DNA of 46,126 bases, taken from the NCBI GenBank assembly GCA_017535435.1, contig JAFXTY010000010.1, positions 1-46,126 on the forward strand, read 5' to 3'. Position 1 is the stretch's first letter. Each line of letters starts with the position of its first letter. The notes beneath the pieces are model-generated. The model made no database searches, was not told the DNA's origin, and saw only the letters and a program-made list of their open reading frames with translations. Shown piece after piece: positions 33,870 to 42,630 of this stretch. The stretch is from Spirochaetia bacterium. GTDB taxonomy: Bacteria; Spirochaetota; Spirochaetia; CADAEX01. Position numbers and translations under genes: made by a program.

Positions 33870-34536
33870 TTCTGAATTATATAAACTTATAAGCAATACT
33901 CAGGACTATATTGAGTACGGCATGATATCGGATAAAAAACTTCCCGACATGATGCTTAAGAGGGAAGAGCCTGAATCCCTTGAGAAGATAGCTGGTGAGG
34001 TTGCGAAGTGCAGAAAATGCAGGCTTTGCGAGAAACGTAATAATGTGGTGCCTGGCATGGGTGTTCTTAACCCTGATGTGCTGGTGGTTGGCGAGGGCCC
34101 AGGTGGCGACGAGGATATCCAGGGGCTTCCTTTTGTGGGAAAGGCGGGCCAGTACCTGGACAAGTGGCTTGATGCAATTGGACTTTCCCGTCACACCAAC
34201 TGTTTTATCGGCAATGTGGTCAAGTGCCGCCCGCCTATGAACCGGGACCCGCAGCCCGATGAGATAGCATCCTGCATATCGTTCCTTGAACGGCAGATCG
34301 CTGTTCTGAAACCTAAGTTCATTCTTACGGTAGGCCGCATCTCATCGGCTGTCCTTGCTGGACAGGAGGCCGGAATCGGCCGGCTGCGGGGACGGACCTA
34401 CAGCTACAAGGGCATCCCCCTTATTCCCACATATCACCCCAGCGCTGTACTCCGGGATCCGGCACTCAGGAAGCCGGTGTGGGACGACCTTAGACGGCTT
34501 AAGTCCGAGCTTGAAGAGATAAAGAATGTTCATTAA
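33856..34536 (+). CDS. Uracil-DNA glycosylase, family 4 (4Fe-4S)
   Basis: A 226-residue protein. The active-site motif GEGPGGDED is at about 79-87, with GLPFVGKAGQYLDKWL after it and the C-terminal HPSAVLR. Cysteines for the iron-sulphur cluster are in the CRKCRLC cluster (52-58), plus C124 and C140. It removes uracil from DNA. The first 30 residues are an extra N-terminal helix. It overlaps both truA and priA, indicating tight translational coupling. Confidence 0.93.
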   Translation: MGNIDSELYKLISNTQDYIEYGMISDKKLPDMMLKREEPESLEKIAGEVAKCRKCRLCEKRNNVVPGMGVLNPDVLVVGEGPGGDEDIQGLPFVGKAGQYLDKWLDAIGLSRHTNCFIGNVVKCRPPMNRDPQPDEIASCISFLERQIAVLKPKFILTVGRISSAVLAGQEAGIGRLRGRTYSYKGIPLIPTYHPSAVLRDPALRKPVWDDLRRLKSELEEIKNVH

Positions 34537-36478
34537 AGTTGCCTTCAACCTTCCGCTTAAAAAAGTGTTCACATACCTTCCCCCGGAGAAAGGGGAGTGC
34601 GGCGTAGGAATGCGGGTTAAAGCCCCCTTCGGCCGCCGGGAGGTCCAGGGCTTTGTAGTAGAAGTTGCGGAAAGTCCGGATGAGGATGTTTCAAAGCTTA
34701 AGGCTATAACAAAGATTATGGAGGCTGATCCTCTCTTTGATACAGCCACCTGGCAGACTGCCCTGTGGATTGCCGACATGTATATGTGCGGCTGGGGAGA
34801 GGCCCTTTATGCCATGCTTCCCGGCGGCAAGCGGGAGAAAGACCTGGAGGATGAGATGGAGGGGGCCTATGGGCTTCCTGGTTCAATCACCCTTACTGAT
34901 GAGCAGCAGAATGCTGTTAAGAACATTCTCGAAGGAACAGGTTCCCTTTTCTATGTGCACGGCATAACAGGAAGCGGCAAGACCGAGGTGTTCCTGACTC
35001 TGGCAGAGAAGATGCTGGCAGAGGGAAAAGGCATCATCTACCTGGTGCCGGAGATTGCCCTTACCCACCAGATGGTGGATGCGGTAAAAAAGCGGTTTGC
35101 AGATACAGTTGCAGTGCTCCATTCAGCCCTTACTCCGGCCCAGCGCCTTAAGCAGTGGCGCCGTATCCAGAGCGGAGCGGCCAAGGTGGTGATAGGGGCA
35201 AGGAGCGGCATATTCGCTCCGGTACAGAAGCTGGGCCTTGTCATTATAGACGAGGAGCACGAGAACTCCTATAAATCAGGATCTTCCCCCAGGTATCATG
35301 CACGGCAGGTCGCCATGTACAGGGCCAAGAAAGAGCATGCCAAGCTGGTGATGGGAAGTGCCACACCCTCGGTGGAGGCTTACCATCTTATGGAGCAGGG
35401 AACTATAACTAAGCTTTCCCTGACCAGGCGTGTGTCGGGGGGACAGCTGCCTCAGGTTCAGGTGGTGGATATGAGCAAGGAGCATTATGCTGTCTCCGAT
35501 GTGCTCAGAAAGGAGATTACCAGGGTTTGTGCATCTGGCAATCAGGTTATCCTGTTTCTGAACCGCAGGGGTTTTTTCTACAACTTCTCCTGCCTTGACT
35601 GCGGCTACGAAGCCAAGTGCTCCCATTGTTCCATACCCCTTACATACCATAAGGACAGAGGTCTGCTTATATGCCACTACTGCGGCTACTCCCAGCGCCC
35701 TGCGCGAGCCTGTCCAAGCTGCGGCTCGCTCCAGGTGGGGTACGGCGGCTTCGGCACCGAGAAGATAGAGGCCGACATACAGCGCCTTTTCCCCCACCTG
35801 CGCACCCTCCGCCTGGACAGCGACACCGCCTCGGACAAAGGGAAGACAAAGGCAGTTCTGGACAGCTTTGCAAGAGGGGAGGCGGATATTCTTCTGGGAA
35901 CCCAGATGGTGGCCAAGGGCTTTAACTTTCCCAAGGTGTCGCTGGTTGGAATAATTCTGGCCGATACTACGCTGCAGATGCCGGACTTCCGCTCTGCCGA
36001 GCGGACCTTCTCCCTCCTGACCCAGGTGTCGGGCCGGGCAGGGCGCTATTCGGCCGGCGGCAAGGTCATAATACAGACCTACAGACCCGACAACTATGCC
36101 ATAGCCTGTGCTGCTGCCCTTGATGAGAAAACCTTCTACAGCAGGGAACTCCAGTCCCGGCAGCTTCTGGGGTTCCCCCCGTTCTCCCGGCTGTTCCGCT
36201 TTGTGTTCCGCAGCAAGAACCAGGAGAAAGCTTTCAGTGCAGCTTCCAGTTTTGCCCAGCTCCTCTCCCAGATGCAGCCAAAGGGATACCGTCTTCAAAT
36301 GCTGGGGCCGGCCGAATGTCCTCTGGCGGTAATATCAGACAACTATAGATATCAGATTATTATAAATACGGATAAGTTTGCAGCTGCCCACGGTATACTT
36401 TCAGCAGCATTGGCCGCCTATAAAGTCCCTTCAGGGGTCTATGTGGAGGCTGATGTAGATCCCTTGAGCCTGATGTAG
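34526..36478 (+). CDS. priA: Primosomal helicase PriA
   Basis: A 650-residue replication-restart helicase. The N-terminal DNA-binding region is followed by Walker A GITGSGKTEV (about 146-155), the DEEH box (IIDEEHENSYKS), and the zinc-binding insert CLDCGYEAKCSHC... ICHYCGYSQ...CPSCGS with eight cysteines. GTEKIEADIQRLFP and GTQMVAKGFNFP are the helicase motifs in the C half. It is slightly shorter than E. coli PriA (732), mainly at the N-terminus. Its stop abuts the stop of the convergent gene with no gap. Confidence 0.96.
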   Translation: MFIKVAFNLPLKKVFTYLPPEKGECGVGMRVKAPFGRREVQGFVVEVAESPDEDVSKLKAITKIMEADPLFDTATWQTALWIADMYMCGWGEALYAMLPGGKREKDLEDEMEGAYGLPGSITLTDEQQNAVKNILEGTGSLFYVHGITGSGKTEVFLTLAEKMLAEGKGIIYLVPEIALTHQMVDAVKKRFADTVAVLHSALTPAQRLKQWRRIQSGAAKVVIGARSGIFAPVQKLGLVIIDEEHENSYKSGSSPRYHARQVAMYRAKKEHAKLVMGSATPSVEAYHLMEQGTITKLSLTRRVSGGQLPQVQVVDMSKEHYAVSDVLRKEITRVCASGNQVILFLNRRGFFYNFSCLDCGYEAKCSHCSIPLTYHKDRGLLICHYCGYSQRPARACPSCGSLQVGYGGFGTEKIEADIQRLFPHLRTLRLDSDTASDKGKTKAVLDSFARGEADILLGTQMVAKGFNFPKVSLVGIILADTTLQMPDFRSAERTFSLLTQVSGRAGRYSAGGKVIIQTYRPDNYAIACAAALDEKTFYSRELQSRQLLGFPPFSRLFRFVFRSKNQEKAFSAASSFAQLLSQMQPKGYRLQMLGPAECPLAVISDNYRYQIIINTDKFAAAHGILSAALAAYKVPSGVYVEADVDPLSLM

Positions 36479-37648
36479 CTATTTAGAAAGAAGATTGTTC
36501 AGAGCTGTATCTGCAGCCTGCTTTATCTCTGGAGGCCATCCTGCATCCTTGGCCACTATAAGCTGGTCTGCAGCATTTGCATCCCCAGATTTACCAAGGG
36601 AATTGATCACCATCAGTACAACCTTGTGATTCTCGTATTTGGTAGCCCCTTCTTTTGTGTAATTGTTCTGTTCCCTTAGATAATCGGAAAGCACATTTAC
36701 GCCGTTCTGGCAGTGGGTGGCTGCCTTTATAGCCAGGTCTGTGAAGTCAGGGCTGTAAGAGCCGTAGAGTATCTTCTTGAGGGCCGCTTCGGTTCCTCTT
36801 ACCTTGTATGGGGATTTTTCTATGGCTGCGCAGGCATTGAGCATATAATCCCCGAACTCATAGTCGTTGACGATAGTCTCAGAGAAGATATAGGCGGCCA
36901 GATCCACCTTCTGCACCTCGAGGGCATTGGAATTCCTGCTTAAATCCAGGATAAGGGTTCTTCCTTTGGAGCTGTGCTCTCTGTCAGAGATATCCTTAAG
37001 GATAGAGGTGGGGTTCCGGACAATTACAGCCATAGCCTTGGCTGCCCGGTCCTGCACTCCGGACTCCTTTGAATATTCGCTCATTCTGGTATTGAAGAGG
37101 GGCTTATAACCAGATTTTATATGGAGACTCTCCAGTGCCAGCACGCAGGACCAGGCGGTCTGTTCATTCTCACGGAGCACATTTTCATAGCCCTGTGTTA
37201 TAAGGAAATACTGCTTGGAGTTCGAATCCTCCAAAAGCTCTATGATGCTGTCGGAATACTGCACTGCACCGATTTTTCCCAAAGCTTCTGCAGAAGTTCT
37301 TATAAGCTGATTATTGTCTGATCCCTTGAAAATGGTGAATATCAATTCTGCATCCTCAAGAGAATTGGTTTCCCCAAGCAGCTCTACAAGGACTTTCTTG
37401 AAGGCATCCACAGCCTCATCGCTTTGGCTGGAATATTTCCCGTTCATTGTGGTCTTAAGCTGCTCCGATGCATAGGCACCGGCAATCCGGTCGGACTTGT
37501 CAAAGGCATTATCAAGAAGTTCTGTCTTATACTCAAGGTCTGACTGCTCCATGATTCTCACCATGGTCATGGTCTGGTCGAAGGTGCCGGCACTGAGAGG
37601 AAGGATAACAAGAAGGGCCAGAAGGGCAGATGCAAAAATCTTTCGCAT
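36479..37648 (-). CDS. Secreted helical-repeat (HEAT-like) protein, unknown function
   Basis: A 389-residue protein with a signal peptide (MRKIFASALLALLVILPLSAG, cleavage near residue 20). The mature part is entirely helical with repeats of the HEAT/armadillo style, for example LIRTSAEALGKIGAVQYSDS, YTKEGATKYENHKVVLMVINS and DANAADQLIVAKDAGW. It probably sits in the periplasm as a scaffold. I do not recognise a named family. Second gene of a minus-strand pair, with the lipoprotein gene upstream by 9 bp. Confidence 0.65.
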   Translation of the reverse strand: MRKIFASALLALLVILPLSAGTFDQTMTMVRIMEQSDLEYKTELLDNAFDKSDRIAGAYASEQLKTTMNGKYSSQSDEAVDAFKKVLVELLGETNSLEDAELIFTIFKGSDNNQLIRTSAEALGKIGAVQYSDSIIELLEDSNSKQYFLITQGYENVLRENEQTAWSCVLALESLHIKSGYKPLFNTRMSEYSKESGVQDRAAKAMAVIVRNPTSILKDISDREHSSKGRTLILDLSRNSNALEVQKVDLAAYIFSETIVNDYEFGDYMLNACAAIEKSPYKVRGTEAALKKILYGSYSPDFTDLAIKAATHCQNGVNVLSDYLREQNNYTKEGATKYENHKVVLMVINSLGKSGDANAADQLIVAKDAGWPPEIKQAADTALNNLLSK

Positions 37649-37657
37649 CTCATCCTC

Positions 37658-38584
37658 CTACCTGTCGAACAGGAGACAACTCTGTTCAACCTGCTCCAGC
37701 TCCCTGCCGTCGCCTGAATAAGTGGTCTTGAGCACTTTCAGGTACTGCTCCGAATAGGTATAGTTGATGTACCACTGGAGCTTCTTATCCTCGCCCTGGA
37801 ACTCCTCCCGATATATAAGGCCGTTGCGGAAGGTGGACCTGTGCTGCGCAAGGAGATTGTCATCCTTGTCATAGGCACTTTCGCAGGTCAGATTCCCATT
37901 CTTGTCATATTCATTGATAAAATATTGAGCCAGGATTCCATTGGCGCTGTAACTGTCAACCCTGGTGTTCCTGCCGTTTTTGTAGGTATAGACATTATAG
38001 GAGAGAAGGGTCTCGCTTCCGTTATATATTCTCCATTCTGCAGTCCTGCCTGCTTCGTCGTAATCATATTCCTCAATAGCTATAAGCTTGTTTGATCCAT
38101 TGAACAGGAGCTGCTCTTCTATTTTACCATTCTCATTCCGTGTGATCACATAATATCTGATAATATTATTATCTTTATCAAGGTAGCTCTTCCGTTCGGT
38201 GCGCACCTCGATCTTCTCTATCACAACCAGCTCTATAAGCTCATTATGGACATCATATGTCTCGACGCGCTCTGGATTCAGCTTGTCCTGCCCATAGGTA
38301 TAGACCGACCTGGATGTCATATGGCCATTTTCTTTCTTTGTTTCTGTAAGGGGGACATGAATCTTGGTGAACTTTATGCCGGTCTCGGCACTCTGCTGCT
38401 CCTGTTCCTTCTCCTCATCCTTTTCCTGTTCCTTTGCTTTTGCCTTTCCTTTGTCTTTCTTAGGCTGTTCCTTCACTGTTGTGGCAGACTGGGGGACAGT
38501 TTCTTTCTTCTGTGTTGATGTGGTGTTGCAAGCTGTTAAGATCAGGCAAGCTGCAAGAAGCAGCCAAGCCAGGCGTTTGGCCAT
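37658..38584 (-). CDS. Lipoprotein with YD-like tandem repeats
   Basis: A 308-residue protein with a lipoprotein signal (MAKRLAWLLLAACLILTAC, lipobox LTAC, Cys 19). A highly charged Lys/Glu linker follows (about 40-70) and then about eight short repeats of roughly 20-24 residues with the pattern Y-(D)-x-x-G/N-x-x-x, such as EYDYDEAGRTAEWRIYNGS and NEYDKNGNLTCESAYDKDDN. The pattern resembles YD/RHS or MORN-like beta repeats. Function unknown. Confidence 0.6.
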   Translation of the reverse strand: MAKRLAWLLLAACLILTACNTTSTQKKETVPQSATTVKEQPKKDKGKAKAKEQEKDEEKEQEQQSAETGIKFTKIHVPLTETKKENGHMTSRSVYTYGQDKLNPERVETYDVHNELIELVVIEKIEVRTERKSYLDKDNNIIRYYVITRNENGKIEEQLLFNGSNKLIAIEEYDYDEAGRTAEWRIYNGSETLLSYNVYTYKNGRNTRVDSYSANGILAQYFINEYDKNGNLTCESAYDKDDNLLAQHRSTFRNGLIYREEFQGEDKKLQWYINYTYSEQYLKVLKTTYSGDGRELEQVEQSCLLFDR

Positions 38585-38597
38585 AATTTCTCCATTC

Positions 38598-38765
38598 TGA
38601 TATAAAAACCCGCAAAGCCGCTTGGAGATAATCTCTTGAACTCATGGTTCAGGTGGGTTTTTTATCCTCAGATTTCATGAGTATTCCTATAGGAATGCCA
38701 ATTTATCCTGGAAAAATCCCTATACTATGGTTTGCTCCAAGAGATTTCCACTCCGCCCGCACTCC
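38598..38765 (-). ncRNA. ssrS: Probable 6S RNA (ssrS)
   Basis: Just downstream of zapA on the same strand, the place where ssrS lies in E. coli and many other bacteria. Read 5'-3' on the minus strand, the 3' part contains ACCTGAACCATGAGTTCAAG then AGATTA, very close to the E. coli 6S stretch CUUGAACCAAGGGUUCAAGG-GUUA. The 5' strand AATCTCTTGGA pairs with TTCAAGAGATT to close the bubble, again as in 6S, and GGAG pairs with CTCC outside. It ends at GCGGGTTTTTAT, a terminator-like end. 6S RNA binds sigma-70 polymerase and mimics an open promoter. Ends are approximate. Confidence 0.72.
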
Positions 38766-38775
38766 GCAGGCACTC

Positions 38776-39066
38776 TTATTCTTCTTCTGTAAGTGCAGCA
38801 TCTATGCTGCTGATGAGCCTCTGAGCCAGAGCCTCTGCATCGGTTCTGTCCTGCTCTGAGGATTTCTGCTCCCTGAAAAGCTCATCTATTAAATTTATAC
38901 AAGTTAATAAAGATATTTTCAAGGGTTCTTTGATATGGAATGATGATTGTGATTTATTTATTTCTTGTTCGAGGTATGAGAGAATTCTGTTGATATAATC
39001 AGGATCCTCATTCGTCTGGAATGAGAACGAGGATCCTAATAAATTAATCTTGAAAGTATTGCTCAT
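38776..39066 (-). CDS. zapA: ZapA-like cell division protein
   Basis: A 96-residue protein with the ZapA layout: an N-terminal beta-alpha part (NTFKINLLGSSFSFQTNEDPDYINRILSYLEQEI) and a C-terminal coiled coil. ZapA bundles FtsZ filaments. It lies after the coiled-coil gene and rplT, and before the 6S RNA; the ssrS neighbour also supports the call. Confidence 0.8.
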   Translation of the reverse strand: MSNTFKINLLGSSFSFQTNEDPDYINRILSYLEQEINKSQSSFHIKEPLKISLLTCINLIDELFREQKSSEQDRTDAEALAQRLISSIDAALTEEE

Positions 39067-39078
39067 ATCAGCTTAAGG

Positions 39079-39468
39079 TCAGAAAATATTGAGCTGATCC
39101 TTGCCAGGTGCGTTATCGTCTGGACCCAGCTGGATATTCAGGGCATCTTCCTGAGGAGCTGAGAATGAGAAAGCACTCTGAGCATTCTTGACTTCGCCCA
39201 CATGGGATGGAGCGTTGGAAATAGGCTCCAGATTGTCGAAGTCATCAAAAATCTTGATGGCGTTGGCAAGTTCGTTCTCTACTTCATCATTGCCGCTCTT
39301 AAGGGAGGATACAATGCTCTCAAGCTCTTCCTCTCTCATCTTTGCATTTGAAAGGTTGGTCCTGAGCTGTGCATTTTCAGCTCTAAGAGCCTTGATCATC
39401 TCGATTGCTTTTGCAATGCGGTCTTCCAGTGCCTTAATCTGTTCCATTATGCTCATCCTGTTCTCCAT
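39079..39468 (-). CDS. Coiled-coil protein, possible ZapB-like division factor
   Basis: A 129-residue protein. Residues 6-80 are one strong coiled coil (IKALEDRIAKAIEMIKALRAEN, then leucine heptads), followed by an Asn/Pro/Gln-rich flexible tail ending DQLNIF. Length and coiled-coil position next to zapA suggest a ZapB-like partner, but there is no diagnostic motif. Its start codon shares a base with the rplT stop, so it belongs to the infC-rpmI-rplT transcript. Confidence 0.6.
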   Translation of the reverse strand: MENRMSIMEQIKALEDRIAKAIEMIKALRAENAQLRTNLSNAKMREEELESIVSSLKSGNDEVENELANAIKIFDDFDNLEPISNAPSHVGEVKNAQSAFSFSAPQEDALNIQLGPDDNAPGKDQLNIF

Positions 39469-39827
39469 TAAGCCTTAAGGGCTTCTTTTGCTTTTTCAAC
39501 AAGTGCTGTGAAAGCTGCCTTGTCCTCGATAGCCATGTTGGAAAGTGCCTTTCTGTTAAGAACGATGTTTGCCTTTGCAAGGCCGTTCATGAACTGTGAA
39601 TAGGTAGTTCCCTGATTTCTGCACTCTGCTGAGATTCTGGCAATCCAGAGTGATCTGAAGTGTCTTCTTCTCTGTTTTCTGTGGTCATATGAATTCTGGA
39701 GCGCTCTTGCTACTGTCTCTTTTGCTGTCTTGAAAAGCAGGCTTCTGGAGCCTCTGAATCCTTTTGCTCTCTCTAAAATTTTCTTTCTTCTATCATGACG
39801 TCTTGTTCCGTCTACTGCTCTTGGCAT
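39468..39827 (-). CDS. rplT: Large ribosomal subunit protein bL20
   Basis: A 119-residue basic protein; typical L20 blocks: MPRAVDGT, RRHFRSLWIARISAECRNQG, TYSQFMNGL and LNRKALSNMA. It binds 23S rRNA early in 50S assembly and in some bacteria represses its own operon. 22 bp after rpmI. Confidence 0.98.
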   Translation of the reverse strand: MPRAVDGTRRHDRRKKILERAKGFRGSRSLLFKTAKETVARALQNSYDHRKQRRRHFRSLWIARISAECRNQGTTYSQFMNGLAKANIVLNRKALSNMAIEDKAAFTALVEKAKEALKA

Positions 39828-39849
39828 AATCTAACTCCTTTAATATTGA

Positions 39850-40047
39850 TTAACTGTAAGGCATCAAAACCTTTGCTCTTGCCTGCTCAGCCTTGCTGAG
39901 GATTCCAGAATGTCTAAGGTTTCTCTTCCGCTTTGTTGACTTCTTGGTCAGAATATGACGCAAGCCCATCTTCTTGTACTTGATTTTTCCAGTTCCGGTA
40001 AAGGAATATCTTTTTGCCGCAGATTTGCGAGTCTTCATTTTTGGCAT
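39850..40047 (-). CDS. rpmI: Large ribosomal subunit protein bL35
   Basis: A 65-residue basic protein with the L35 pattern [22 protein letters not shown] and [17 protein letters not shown]. Standard place between infC and rplT; start preceded by GGAGG. Confidence 0.98.
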   Translation of the reverse strand: MPKMKTRKSAAKRYSFTGTGKIKYKKMGLRHILTKKSTKRKRNLRHSGILSKAEQARAKVLMPYS

Positions 40048-40058
40048 GCGATCGCCTC

Positions 40059-40577
40059 CTATTTTTTGCCCTTTGGACTCAATAACATGGACATATAACG
40101 CCCCTCCATCATCGGGGGTTTGTCCAGATTGTACTCATCGTTCAAAAATTCCAGGATTTTCTCCAGTGTCTCCCGGCCGATCTCGGTGTGAGCCAGCTGG
40201 CGTCCCTTGAACCTTACGGTGATCTTTACTTTGTTTCCTTCGTCGAGAAATTCTTTAACGTGTTTGGTTTTGAACTGCAGGTCATGTATTTCGATTAATG
40301 GCTGCATTCTTACTTCTTTTATTTTAATCTGCTTCTGCTTCTTCTTTGATTCCTTGAGCTTTTTCTCCTGGTCAAAGACAAATTTTCCATAATCCAGCAG
40401 CTTGCAGACTGGCGGATTGGCCTGGGGTGCCACCTCAACTAAATCGTAGCCCCTTTCCTGCGCTAAAGTAAGTGCCTCCTGAATTGATACGACGCCTTTC
40501 TGTTCGCCGTTTTCATCCAACAGTCTAACTTCTCTAACTCTTATACCCTCATTAATTCTTAATTCCTTTTCAGCCAA
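40059..40577 (-). CDS. infC: Translation initiation factor IF-3
   Basis: A 172-residue protein, usual length. N domain with [25 protein letters not shown], a linker helix rich in Lys, and C domain with [35 protein letters not shown]. It checks initiator tRNA and start codon on the 30S. The start is TTG (plus-strand CAA at 40575-40577) after GGAGG, not the AUU known in E. coli. TTG is common in this genome segment, so it gives only weak evidence of self-regulation. First gene of the minus-strand run to the 6S RNA. Confidence 0.97.
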   Translation of the reverse strand: MAEKELRINEGIRVREVRLLDENGEQKGVVSIQEALTLAQERGYDLVEVAPQANPPVCKLLDYGKFVFDQEKKLKESKKKQKQIKIKEVRMQPLIEIHDLQFKTKHVKEFLDEGNKVKITVRFKGRQLAHTEIGRETLEKILEFLNDEYNLDKPPMMEGRYMSMLLSPKGKK

Positions 40578-40620
40578 TAGTCCTCCTAACTAAATAAATT
40601 CAGTAATATTATGTTCAGAA

Positions 40621-40649
40621 AAAATAACATATACAAATAAAATAGTCAA
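40621..40649 (-). promoter_or_regulatory. Probable sigma-70 promoter of the infC operon
   Basis: Minus strand: TTGACT (40649-40644), 17 bp, TATTTT (40626-40621). The leader to the infC TTG is about 40 nt; no clear L20-binding leader structure fits in it. Confidence 0.5.
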
Positions 40650-40691
40650 TATCGGCGCCGAAATGACGATAAATGTGAATAGGGAACAGAT

Positions 40692-41600
40692 ATGACCGGC
40701 ACATCATACACAATTATAGGTGGGGAAAAACAGAATTTCACCCCTCATACAATACCATGGACTCTACTGGTGCTCAACAGGGGACGCTCTGCGCTGCAGG
40801 TCTCCCAGCTTAAGTTTGCCGAGATAATCTCTATAGAAAGCTCAACCCACAGAAGACGGGAGACTGTTCCCAATGTAAAGACACTTATAACCGACACATC
40901 GGTGAATCCGGGGGAGCAGGTGAATCTGGGAATAAGTGCCGCAAGCTATCCCTTTGTTGCAGTTATCTGGAACGATATGCAGCTTAAGACTCTGTTCTCA
41001 CCGCAGTTCATAAGGGAGATTGAGGTTAGCGGCACTGTATGCTCTGTTCCCATGCTGTACAGCTACCGGGGAGACCTGATTCCATCCATCCCGACCCCGG
41101 CCCACGGCAACCGTACGGTGAAGACTTTTCCAATGACAGCTATAGAGACAGGGACTTCGGCCCTCTATCCCTTCGATTATGCCGGAATCTACAATAAAAA
41201 GCTGTTCCAGCTGGCCAGGGGTTATGATCCCGAGATAAACTCAAGCTTCTGGCAGAAGATGGACTTCGGTTTCCGCAGCTGGCTTTGGGGCGAGAGAATT
41301 GAGCTTAATTCATCCCTCAGGATTTATTATACCTCCGATTTCCAGCAGGATGACCAGACCATAGACAAAGATTACCGTCGCTTCTACCTGTGGAACCTGG
41401 CAGTACGTATAAAGGATAACCTTGCATACTTGCCTAAATCTGGAATATTCAGTTATATCTTCAGGTCCGGTGAAGGTCCTGTGGTGGCTATGGCTGAATA
41501 TAAGGAGGCTGCATTCTGGGTGGACCAGAACAGCACCAGGTTCATTCAGAGCGGCCGCGCACTGGTGGAAAACTGGCATCAAAGACCGGAGGAAGAGTAG
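40692..41600 (+). CDS. Uncharacterised protein preceding the amidase gene
   Basis: A 302-residue cytoplasmic-looking protein, no signal peptide. The N-terminal half is beta-rich (HTIPWTLLVLNRGRSALQVSQL; SYPFVAVIWNDMQLK). The later stretch FWQKMDFGFRSWLWGERI, then LNSSLRIYYTSDF and RRFYLWNLAVRIK resembles the acceptor-side end of family 2/27-type glycosyltransferases, but the nucleotide-sugar DxD site is not clear. It sits 4 bp before a cell-wall amidase. I cannot name it; a glycosyltransferase role is a weak guess. Confidence 0.6.
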   Translation: MTGTSYTIIGGEKQNFTPHTIPWTLLVLNRGRSALQVSQLKFAEIISIESSTHRRRETVPNVKTLITDTSVNPGEQVNLGISAASYPFVAVIWNDMQLKTLFSPQFIREIEVSGTVCSVPMLYSYRGDLIPSIPTPAHGNRTVKTFPMTAIETGTSALYPFDYAGIYNKKLFQLARGYDPEINSSFWQKMDFGFRSWLWGERIELNSSLRIYYTSDFQQDDQTIDKDYRRFYLWNLAVRIKDNLAYLPKSGIFSYIFRSGEGPVVAMAEYKEAAFWVDQNSTRFIQSGRALVENWHQRPEEE

Positions 41601-41604
41601 GAAC

Positions 41605-42630
41605 ATGGGCCGTAAAATTCTTTTCATCCTGCTGCTTTTCCTTATTTCCTCAATGCTTTTCGGTGCCGATACCGATATTTTCTCCTTCGCAAAGAGCATT
41701 TCGGGCAAAGTTATATGGGATTCCCGGACAGGATCCGGTCAGATTTCCACATCCCGCTATATTTATAACTTTATTCCTGGCGTTCCATGGGTTGTGACTG
41801 ACAAAGGGGACAAGATAGGGCAGGATGCCATATACATTAAGAACGGAATGGTTATGATTCCGGATGCCTTGGCAAAGGCTGTCACTTCATATAATGGAAC
41901 AGCTGCAAAAAAATCTGCCAGCGGTCACCGGGTCGCCGCCATATTCATAGATCCAGGCCATGGCGGGAAAGACCCTGGAGCCATAGGAACTCACAAGAAG
42001 AACGGCAGATCATTCAAGGTTATGGAGAAGAGCGCAGTTCTTGATGTGGGAAAAAACCTCCGCAACAAGCTGGTTTCCACCTATCCGGATAAAAAGATAC
42101 TTATGAGCCGCACCGGCGATACTTATCCCACCCTGGACGAGCGGGTGAAGATGGCAAACCGGGTCAAACTGGGCCCCAACGAGACTATCCTGTTTGTCTC
42201 TATCCATGCCAATGCCTCATTGAAGCCCCAGGCAAACGGTTTTGAGGTATGGTACCTGCCTCAGGAATACCGGCGTACCGTGGTGGATTCCCAGTCCATC
42301 AATTCTACGAACAAAAACCTTCTTTCAGCCGTCAATACCATAGCAGAAGAGGAGCTTTCCATGGAGAGCGAGCTTCTGGCCAAGTCTGTCATGTCAGGGA
42401 TGAAGGATAAGATAGGCAAGGATATACCATGCCGTGGAATCAAGCAGGAATCCTGGTTTGTGGTCCGCAACGCCAAGATGCCATCTATACTCATAGAAAT
42501 TGGGTTTGTCACAAATCCTAAGGAGGGGGAGCTCCTCTCCAGCGCAAGCTACTTGCAAAAAATCTCCGATGGAATCTATAATGGTATAAAAGACTTTGTC
42601 TATACTTTTGAGCATTCGGGGAAAAAATGA
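41605..42630 (+). CDS. N-acetylmuramoyl-L-alanine amidase (Amidase_3)
   Basis: A 341-residue exported protein with a signal peptide (KILFILLLFLISSMLFGA), a ~100-residue N-terminal region probably for targeting (SGKVIWDSRTGSGQIS), and a zinc amidase domain. Metal and catalytic sites: IDPGHGGKDPGA, a Glu in VMEKSAVLDVG, SIHANAS, and IEIGFVTN. It splits septal peptidoglycan between MurNAc and L-Ala. I chose ATG 41605 (AGGA before it, signal peptide at once); the frame is open back to 41422, inside the previous gene. It overlaps the next gene by 4 bp. Confidence 0.93.
   Translation: MGRKILFILLLFLISSMLFGADTDIFSFAKSISGKVIWDSRTGSGQISTSRYIYNFIPGVPWVVTDKGDKIGQDAIYIKNGMVMIPDALAKAVTSYNGTAAKKSASGHRVAAIFIDPGHGGKDPGAIGTHKKNGRSFKVMEKSAVLDVGKNLRNKLVSTYPDKKILMSRTGDTYPTLDERVKMANRVKLGPNETILFVSIHANASLKPQANGFEVWYLPQEYRRTVVDSQSINSTNKNLLSAVNTIAEEELSMESELLAKSVMSGMKDKIGKDIPCRGIKQESWFVVRNAKMPSILIEIGFVTNPKEGELLSSASYLQKISDGIYNGIKDFVYTFEHSGKK

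Noticed and set aside
35276-36298. 340-codon open frame on the minus strand opposite priA
   Set aside because: Shadow of priA codon use; no recognisable domain and no space for a promoter.
40578-40691. L20-type autoregulatory leader before infC
   Set aside because: The leader is only about 40 nt from the likely promoter, and no 23S-like fold is visible.
41422-41604. Longer start for the amidase gene
   Set aside because: The added residues overlap the preceding gene in another frame and would bury the signal peptide.
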